DNA of 64,000 bases. Origin: Sparassis latifolia (Eukaryota > Basidiomycota > Agaricomycetes > Polyporales > Sparassidaceae). The position numbers and the translations under genes are program-made. The stretch covers positions 1-64,000 of the forward strand of contig CM031563.1 of assembly GCA_018466975.1 (NCBI GenBank). Direction: 5' to 3'. Below are positions 56,319 through 64,000 of the stretch, piece after piece (the first letter of the stretch is position 1; the number at the start of each line of letters is the position of its first letter). Below the pieces are notes generated by a model. It did not search any database, had not been told where the DNA came from, and worked only from the letters and a program-made list of their open reading frames with translations.

Positions 56319-58407
56319 ATGTTTCTCCGCTGCAGCAGACCCCCATTCCGAGCAAAACCACCCTTGCACCTGCCCCTCGCGCGCCCGCGCCCGTACGCGA
56401 CGACCAGCGCCCCCGTGGGCCCGAGCACCACCTCTGTGTCCATCGATGTCCCTGGAACGCCTCGCCGCGCTGCAAAGAGGGAGGGCACAATCATGGACGT
56501 GTTTGGCACGCTCTCGGGCGAGGCGGTCGTCCTACCTATGCGGTTCGCCGCGCTAAAGCGCGAGATCTGTGCAAACCCGGAGAAGATGGTGTACAGCTGG
56601 CAAGGCGTTTTGAAGGAGCTCGAGAGCACTGCGGAGGAGATTGCGGCGAGAGGTGCAGATGTGAGTAACCGACGCGACCGTCCCATTCAAATCGCGCCCG
56701 ACAGGGCGGCGCGATCGCGTCCACCCGCTTGTTCATTTACCCAGTCATTGGCACCGCTCTGGCACCGTCAGCGACTCTCCGATCCCTTCAATCGTATTCG
56801 CGAAAACCCATTGCGCAGAGATAGGCAGCTCATCGTATTTTTTTTTCAGGTCATTCCGCAGGTACTGTATGGAGATGTCGTGCGGGGACTTTCAACAGAG
56901 CAAATAAAAAATGTCACGAAGGCGGGTGTGATCATTGTCAAAGGCGGTGTCCCTGAGCAAGCAAGTAATGGTGTCGTTCCGTTTTTCCTGAAGGTCTGAA
57001 GGCTGGTCATTATAGGAAGCTCTGTCATGGAAGCAGTCCATCAGAGAATACGCGAGAGTAAACGCAGACGGAGTCAAAGGTGAGTGCGCCGTCGTAGAGG
57101 ATGCTCACGTTTGCTGTTCATCTGAAGCATGAACGCGTCATTCGACAGGAGGTCCTCCGGGCAACATCGTCTTCTACGAGCTGTACAATTCTCGCCCGCA
57201 GATATACGCCCGTACGCATCCTGCGGTGATCGCGACGCAGCGCGCGCTGCTCGCGCTCTGGCACACCTCGTCCCCGTCCACAGCGGTCAGCCTTCACACG
57301 CCAGTCGCGTACTTCGACCGCCTGCGCATCCGCCCGCCGGGCCCGAGCGTGTTCACGTTGGGCCCGCACATCGACGGCGGCGGCGTCGAGCGCTGGGAAG
57401 ACCCCGGCTTTCGCGCGTGCTTCGGCACTATCTTGAATTCGGATGCCGGTGCGGACTGGCGGGCACACAACCCGTTCGACGTGACGCCCCGCCTGCATGC
57501 GAAGCAGGATCTGTACAACGCCCCGTGAGCACGCCCGTGGTTATGGCCGCGACGCGTCGCACTCACTCGTTATCGCGAACAGCAACCAGTGCTCGGTATT
57601 CCGCCCGTGGCAGGGCTGGACCTCCCTGTCCCACACGGGGCCGGGCGAGGGCACGCTGCGCGTCCTGCCGATGCTCAGCCTTGCCACTGCGTACATCATG
57701 CTCCGCCCCTTCTTCCGTCTGCGCTCCAGCGCCCCGGCGTCGTCTCTGAAGACAGCGGATTGGGAGCTCGACCTCGATGGGACGGCATTCCCGGGCAGCT
57801 CGCCTGGAAAGACCCAGGAACTGAACGCCGAAACGCACCCGCATCTGCGACTGGACCGAACCATGGTTTCGATGCCCCGCATCGCGCCTGGTGACCAAGT
57901 TTACTGTGAGTCCTCGCGGTGCATATTGTTGATAATCGGCGTGGATAAAGCAACTTTTACATGAAGGGCACTGCGATCTGGTGCATTCCGTGGAAACCGA
58001 CCACAACGGACTGGGTGACTCTTCGGTACTCTACATCCCGGCGGTGCCGCTCACCGAGCACAAGTCGGTATCGTCAGGCTTCGGGCATATGTACCGGTTA
58101 CTAAATCCTCGTGTGATCGTAGTGCAACGTATTTGCGCGAGCAGCGCTTGGCCTTCAAGGGCGGTCTCCCCCCTCCGTACGTGGCCTCCTTACGCGATCT
58201 TCAATCACTCATCGAGTATTGGGTATATGTTGCAGTGACTTTCCAGGCGGAGACGGTGAATCGCGGTTCTTTGGCTGTGCTACGACCGAGGACGTGGAGG
58301 GTGTGGAGGGCCGTCGTTTGCTGGGTCTTGAGCCGTTCGAAGTCCCAAGTGGTGCCACCGCTGCGGAGGTGAAGCTGATCCACGCAGCGAATTCCATTCT
58401 GGCCTGA
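56319..58407 (+). CDS. DUF1479 protein (YbiU-like, putative Fe(II)/2-oxoglutarate oxygenase)
   Basis: Exons 56319-56660, 56850-56960, 57016-57079, 57149-57524, 57583-57905, 57967-58063, 58123-58176 and 58236-58407 are in phase and give 512 residues. The Arg-rich N-terminus without acidic residues (MFLRCSRPPFRAKPPLHLPL) suggests a mitochondrial presequence. The DUF1479 core includes VPEQEALSWKQSIREY, HTPVAYFDRLRIRPPGP, the metal HxD in LGPHIDGGGVERWEDPGF, FRPWQGWTSLSHTGPGEGTL and the distal His in YWHCDLVHSVE. These fit a jelly-roll 2OG oxygenase, but the substrate is unknown. The second intron (56961-57015) has a GC donor. The first intron, 189 nt, is longer than its neighbours. Confidence 0.92.
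56961..57015 (+). other. GC-AG intron in the DUF1479 gene
   Basis: The donor is GCAAGT and the acceptor TATAG. Only this choice keeps VPEQ-EALSWKQSIREY in frame; the nearby GTAATG donor shifts the frame and loses the conserved sequence. Confidence 0.75.
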
Positions 58408-58568
58408 ATACATGAACACGACAACGCCGCAGGCAGGCTCGGATGTATGCGGTGGCAGAGCCTCATACTGTAGGATACATTGTAGACGTAGATGTGCTGT
58501 AGCGAGTAGCGTGTGTACAAGCTAACGATACGTGTTTGTTTTACTTCCCTGCTCCCTCGCCGTACAGT

Positions 58569-61500
58569 CTAGCTTGGGGTGCTGCCACTAGGCGGCAGGA
58601 CTAACGTCCACTCCTGCTTCGCTAGGTCTGGTTTCGCCACCTTCTCCAGCGGGTCAGTCTGTCGCTGCCTCTCGTGCTCCTGCATCCGAGATGCCCAAGT
58701 ATCTCCCGGCGCCCCATCCCCGCCCTCGCCGGTATCTTCGGGCCCAGGAGGCTTGGCCCAGATCTCGTCCACAGCCGCCTTCAACTCTTTCTCGAAGTCT
58801 GCCACCTCCTTCCGCAGAGCCATACCCTCAGCGCGGTGCTCCTCCGTGAACTGGAAGAGGTGCGGAAGCACATTTGCCGCATCGACTGCCAGCAGAACAG
58901 TCAGGTCGTGAAATACAGCCGTGGACGGAACGCACCTTGGACAGTGTTGAATCGCCCAACGAGCTTCGTGACCGATTTGAGCAAATACTCTTCTTCGTCC
59001 ACTGTCCCCTTCCGCCCGGACCCGACTTTGCGTTCCATCTTCCTCTTCGAACGCGAGCTGCGTCTGTAGAGAGACCATCGTGAGAACTAAGTTTACCACC
59101 TTGGTGAGTAAAGGCTCACTTGGACGTCGTACGCGAGACAGCTGAGGGAGCCACTGTATATCGGGTGAACGTGGTTGCAGCCATAGAGACGTCGGTCATC
59201 ACGTCAACATTGTGCAGGTCCATATCCTCCACGCCGTAGAAGGCATCTACACCATTCTCCATAAGCAAGCACGATTTACACCAGCACGACTAGGCAAAGG
59301 GACATACCGGGCTCTTCGACCTTGCGCACCCGCAACTCATGAACGCGCTGGACCTGTTTTCGCAGCTGGTCCTGCATCTCACCAATCTCCTCCGCGATCT
59401 GTGCGCGACTTTCAAGAACGCCTGGGTAGACGAGGTCTTCCAAGAACTCTGGATATGCGCGGAGGGTAATCTATACTCGACGGTCAGAGGCGGTAGAAGC
59501 CAGATACTGAGACAACTTACTATTCGCCGTGCTTCAGAAAAGTGGCTTCCTCGCACAAGCACGCCGACGGTCTCACGCACGTCCTCCGCATAATCGAGCA
59601 ACACGCGCGCCGCATCCATATGCCGCTTCTTCGACGACAGATCTTCTGCTCAGATGGGTTAGGATCGGTAACTCAAGGTAGCCCGAGAGACGGACCTGCG
59701 ACACGATACGCCATGGATGCTAAGTCATCTTTCGACGTCTCTACTTGTATCGCGAGCTCGAACAATTCTTGCCATTCAAGGGCCTTTTCATAAGCGACCA
59801 AGGCTTTGGAATTCTTGTTGGCCTGGCGGAATACTGTAACAGAGTTTAGTCGATTTTCCGACAGACATTCGGACTACTGACCAAACGCCGCTTCCCTGAA
59901 GTCTCGACGCTCAAAGAGCCAATTGCCGTATACATTGAGAACAGACTGCAATGACATGAACTTCAACGGGCTCATGCACGAAAGAAGATCGCGTACATCG
60001 TACTGCTCAGTCGCTTGCCACAACGACAGGGCGTAGTCATAGAGTTTGTGTTTCTCAACATAGAGCATGGCCTCATCAAATCGCTCTGACCCTGTTCGGC
60101 GTCAGCAGCTACGCAATTGAGTTCAACAGAAGTCCTACCAGCGAGGGACAAATCTGTGAGAGCCTTCTGATACCTCTTAAGATGGTCATCAATCTTGAAG
60201 CGTTGGTAATGATGATCCAAAGCGCGTAGCTCGCGTAGGAACGGAAGGTATTCTCTAGGATCCTGCAGTATATGAGATTGACGACACGGCCCAAGGACCT
60301 GTTAAACGTTCGCACCTTCTGCGCATGCTGAGCGATCATCAAAACGAGAGAAAAATCATACATTCCGAGGGCAATGTCGAAGAGTCTGTCAGCGTCGACA
60401 AGGAAAATAATGTACTTGACTGCATCCTCGACTAGTTGCGGCTCAGAGCCTGCGCGTCTACGTCAGCTCACGAGCTGCAGCAGAACAAGGTAAGCGTTCT
60501 CACCTCGGAGACGAAGTAGCAGTGCCAATCCAGCTTCGTGATCTGGTGGCGTCTTGACGACGTGAGCAGTCAAAATTGAGTTAATATATCTATTCAGATC
60601 TTTCTTCTCCAATTCAGCACGGATGCTATCGCATAAGTCAGCGATATCATTCGCCGGGAGAGGGCCTTGCCTGAGATACGTCAACATGGCTAACCAGCGA
60701 TGTGGAACACACGTACCCCAGGTTAGTCAAAAACAAGTTGATATAGTCCACATCATCTATTTGTTCGATAAATGAAGGTATTCGCTCCTTGAATGCTGCT
60801 TGATTATGTTGAACTAGTACGTTCAAGTCAACACGATGCTTGCGACATGCCAAGAATGCTTTCCCATAATTGTCGCTGTAAAGCTACATCAGGAAACATT
60901 GTGCTGCTGAGGGGTGGCTGCTTACTCGTCAATTTCGTGCCGCACGATATTCATGACGAACGGCCTGGGATTGATGGTTTCAAGGTTGCCTCTTGGCATT
61001 TGCAATATCAGGCTCATTGTACTCGGGACAGCGGTGACAATCCTTGACCCTCTCTCAACTCTCCGTGTTTCCCATTCTGGCAGCGCAGGGACCGTCTCAG
61101 CGATATGGGGATGTAGCACAGTGGTAAGCTGGTCGATAGGAGCAAATTGGACATTGTGAGCAGTGGTTGTGAAGGTCAAGAACCCTGAAGCAACAGTAAA
61201 AGAGTTCACGTTACTGGACAGGGTCCGAACCGCTCCCGTGTCGTCAGCAACCTGCAGTTTTCCACCGTTGGACAGGCCTATGAACAAGGAGGAAGGGTTT
61301 GTCGCAGCGGCATCCTCGTCGACAATGCTTCTACTTCCTCTTACCGGTTGAATGGGTTCTTGTACTGCTGAGAAGCAGAATTCGGGGAAGCGGGCCTTGG
61401 ATATAGGTGTATGTGTGGATTGATCAACTGAACAGAAGTATTAGAGCGGCTCGTTTCAGGACGGATGCAGCATCAGAGATTTACCAACAAGGAGTTCACC

Positions 61501-64000
61501 GTTTGGTGACTGCCATGTGATTCCTGTAAACGCTGGGACCAGCCTTCCATTCGATGAGGGCATCGGCGCTATGCTCTCCTCTACAACCTCTCCGCCTTTG
61601 ACCGCTACACAGCAAACAACATCATGCGCATCCTCGTTCGTTTCTGCGCCCAGTACGGCTACATGTACGACTTCCGCATCGCCTTCACTCTTGTTGTGTA
61701 ACTCCCCCCCAGGGATCCACAAGGCAATTTGTCGGCATGACGAAATTCCCAGTGCTCTGTTGATAATACCGGCCCATATCTTGAGAGTATCCATGACCCT
61801 CCCGCGACTACCGTTAATGCGCGTCCGCAGGTCTGTCAGCTCAACCAGCCCAGACTCCCACAAAACGGCGAGGAGGTCACGAGAGGAGGAGAACGATACG
61901 TGGATGGGCATCGGGATTCGTGAGAGCTGAAGTGTCTGTTGCATTGCCGGTAAGTGGGGTGTGTGAACGAAGGACGACATGGGAGGGGGCACATTTTGCG
62001 TGCGGAAGGGAGTGAGCAGAATGTCAACTGTCCAATGGAGATGGGTCACTCAAATTGCGAGAAGACGCAGGACGAAATCGTACCACCATCCATGACTGCG
62101 ACGGAGCCAGTGTCTACGGGTGACTTAGCACTTGAAGCGAACGTCTCCCATGCATATGTACGCTGCATAATCTCCGCTTACGGTAGCAGACGCACGGCAA
62201 GTGAATGAGACTGTCCAAAAAATGATTTGAGAGGATATACTCACAGGACGTTGTCAGGATAATTCGTAGCGCATCTTCAGGATGCCAAGTTACTGAAGTA
62301 AAGCGTCCCGGACCAACAAGAGTGGGTGGGGCTGATATTTCTTGTTTCAAGTACCTGCCTTGCAATAATCATTGAACACGCCAGCTTTTGAAGTGATCGG
62401 AAACCAAGAAACACAAACCAGTGATAGTTCCCTATTGTCCACAATTGCACTAATAACATCAGGTAAATGACAACCTCAGAACACCGGTTATCACCTTAAG
62501 AGAATATACGCACCAACGTCCCCGCCATCTCCTTCAATCCATACACTCAGTACATTGGAGTCCGCACTCCAACCAACATCTCGCACACTATAGCCCCATC
62601 TTCGAACAACGCTATCATTGGCGTCATTCATCTCCTTTCTCCTTGAATGTCCGTCTCTCCACTCTTTCAGCTGGAATTCTCCGTGACGAAGCCCGTTGCG
62701 CTCGAAGAACACGACATCATGCCTCCCTTCCTTGCCCTTCCCCAAGCCCGCTTCGTCTGCATTTCCCGAACCCGGGCCAAAACGTTGAGTTCCTGCTATT
62801 AGGTTGCCCGAGGGACGCCAGCTAAGTGCATGTTCAAGGCCAGGAACAGGCTCTGCAGTACTCTGTAAGGCACCTTCACGCGAATAAATGCGCAGTATAC
62901 GCAGACGACGAGTACTAATGGCTTGATACTAGATTATTTGGAAGGAAACAGACGGTTAAATATGTGATGTCGCCTGATGAATACGCGACCTACAGATGAT
63001 GGCGACAGCACCGATACCGAGAAGAATGCACCATCTCCGCGCCAGCTGATGTGGGGAAGCCCGTCATCGTCTGGACTAGTACCGACTTCTGAGAGATCAA
63101 GCGCTGCTTGCGCTGCAGTTTTTCCCAATGAACCGTGGAACTGGGTTTGCTTGGTACCCCACCCAAGTGTAATTGGCGCATCTGAACAGTTAATGAATTA
63201 AAGATCCCAAGTGTAACACATCAGGAATCCAAGTTGTCCATACCTTCTCCAAATTCAGTAGGATGCAGTGCGTTCTCGCACAGGACATCGAACGTGGAAG
63301 TCATCAGAATTAATTTGTCATCGCCTGACAGTGAGACAAAAATATCGGATATCATTGCATGGAGCAAATATACGAGGGAAGACGAGCACGTTCAGTGGAA
63401 GCAAGGACCGATAAACGAAGATGAACCGACCAGTAACCAAGGCTAGTAATGAATCATCGGATCCCCAAGACGAAGCGAGGATTCCAGCAGATATAGAACC
63501 GACAACTTCGACCTGAATTGCAGCCATCACAATTAATTCAACCAGAGCCTGCCAAGGTCGCACGTACCTCTCTCATATCCTCGTCCACCATGAGAGTCGC
63601 AATGTCTCCTCCTCGAGTAATCAAAGCGAGAGTACGCGTATCGGCGAGAAGTCTCAACGAGATAATCTCATTCATATGATTGGAGGATGTTGGTACTGGA
63701 GATGTCCAGGGGTTGCTTGCTGCGGATGGCGGCGTAGTAAAAGTCGCTATCCGACTTGCATTTGGAATATCGTTCTACAATAGTACAAAAATCAGTGACG
63801 ACATGAGTACAATGTGCAATGCTCATATGGGCAATAATTGCAACCTACTTGACTTTCCGCTTGCGTACTATCTCCTCCGGTAATTCTCCAGATTTCGAGA
63901 ATAACGTCCCCGCCGTCCTTGAAGAAATCTGATGCAACGTATAGAGCATCCTGATCTGTGTCAACAGCAACAGCACATATTCTGGTGTTCTCATTCAGAA
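58569..64000 (-). CDS. ELP1: Elongator complex subunit Elp1/Iki3 (5' end outside window)
   Basis: A multi-exon minus-strand gene, stop at 58569, running off the right edge; exons include 63849-64000 and 63568-63774. The N-terminal WD40 part shows VILEIWRITGG, NHMNEIISLRLLADTRTLAL, ILASSWGSDDSLLALVTGDD, LPHISWRGDGAFFSVSVL and NGLRHGEFQLKEW. The helical C-terminal half has MNIVRHEIDE, INLFLTNLG, FDEAMLYVEKHKLYDYALSL, NSKALVAYEKALEWQELFEL and the basic region KRSSRSKRKMERKVGSGRKG, ending with LAKQEWTLVLPP. Elp1 is the scaffold of Elongator, which modifies wobble uridines (mcm5/ncm5) in tRNA (established). The C-terminus is complete. It converges with the DUF1479 gene (162 bp between stops). Confidence 0.95.

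Noticed and set aside
57118..57498. 126-codon minus-strand frame
   Set aside because: It lies opposite the conserved DUF1479 exon containing the HxD motif; the GC-rich third positions keep it open.

Overview
The window is nuclear DNA of a filamentous basidiomycete, most likely an Agaricomycete. It carries core eukaryotic genes (Elongator Elp1, vesicle tether Uso1/p115, coatomer zeta, splicing factor Cwc15, an Nrd1/Mrn1-type RNA-binding protein). Most genes are cut by many short introns of about 45-70 nt with GTRNGT donors, CTNAC/CTGAC branch sites and CAG/TAG acceptors. No bacterial operons, CRISPR arrays or viral genes were seen. Gene models were built by hand-splicing; for most, every exon phase was checked by arithmetic.

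Layout. 1-5.0 kb: 3'-partial RRM protein (-), monoglyceride-lipase-like hydrolase (-), and a non-autonomous hAT element with terminal inverted repeats and 8-bp target duplications. 5.1-15 kb: zeta-COP (+), secreted C1039-type metallophosphoesterase with about 21 exons (+), N2227/carnosine-methyltransferase family protein (+), Cdc15/Imp2-like F-BAR+SH3 protein (+). 15.6-20 kb: a possible 56-residue membrane protein (+), a small NIF3-like protein (-), an intron-containing tRNA-Gln (-), a poorly coding stretch, and an opsin-related 7-TM protein (-). 20.6-30 kb: single-pass membrane protein (-), CHY zinc-finger protein (+), multi-pass membrane protein (-), Yar1-like ankyrin protein (+), coiled-coil protein (-). 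30.8-38 kb: two-module secreted protein (-), an isolated single-exon ORF (+), Zn2Cys6 transcription factor (-). 38.5-48.6 kb: ABCG half-transporter divergent from that factor (+), Cwc15 (+), molybdenum-cofactor-sulfurase-like enzyme (-), then about 3 kb without a clean gene but with coding-like fragments on the minus strand. 48.7-64 kb: Uso1 (+), RS-domain nuclear protein (-), saccharopine-dehydrogenase-like oxidoreductase (+), DUF1479 protein (+), and Elp1 (-), whose 5' end lies beyond the window.

Most genes are unrelated housekeeping neighbours in mixed orientation, as is normal in fungi. The arrangement most suggestive of joint function is the head-to-head Zn2Cys6 factor and ABCG transporter sharing one intergenic region. 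The most unusual structures are the internally duplicated secreted protein whose two modules share identical exon sizes, the hAT element, a 9-nt micro-exon, a GC-AG intron, and a G-run/C-run palindrome at 33.5 kb. No clearly new multi-gene system was found.
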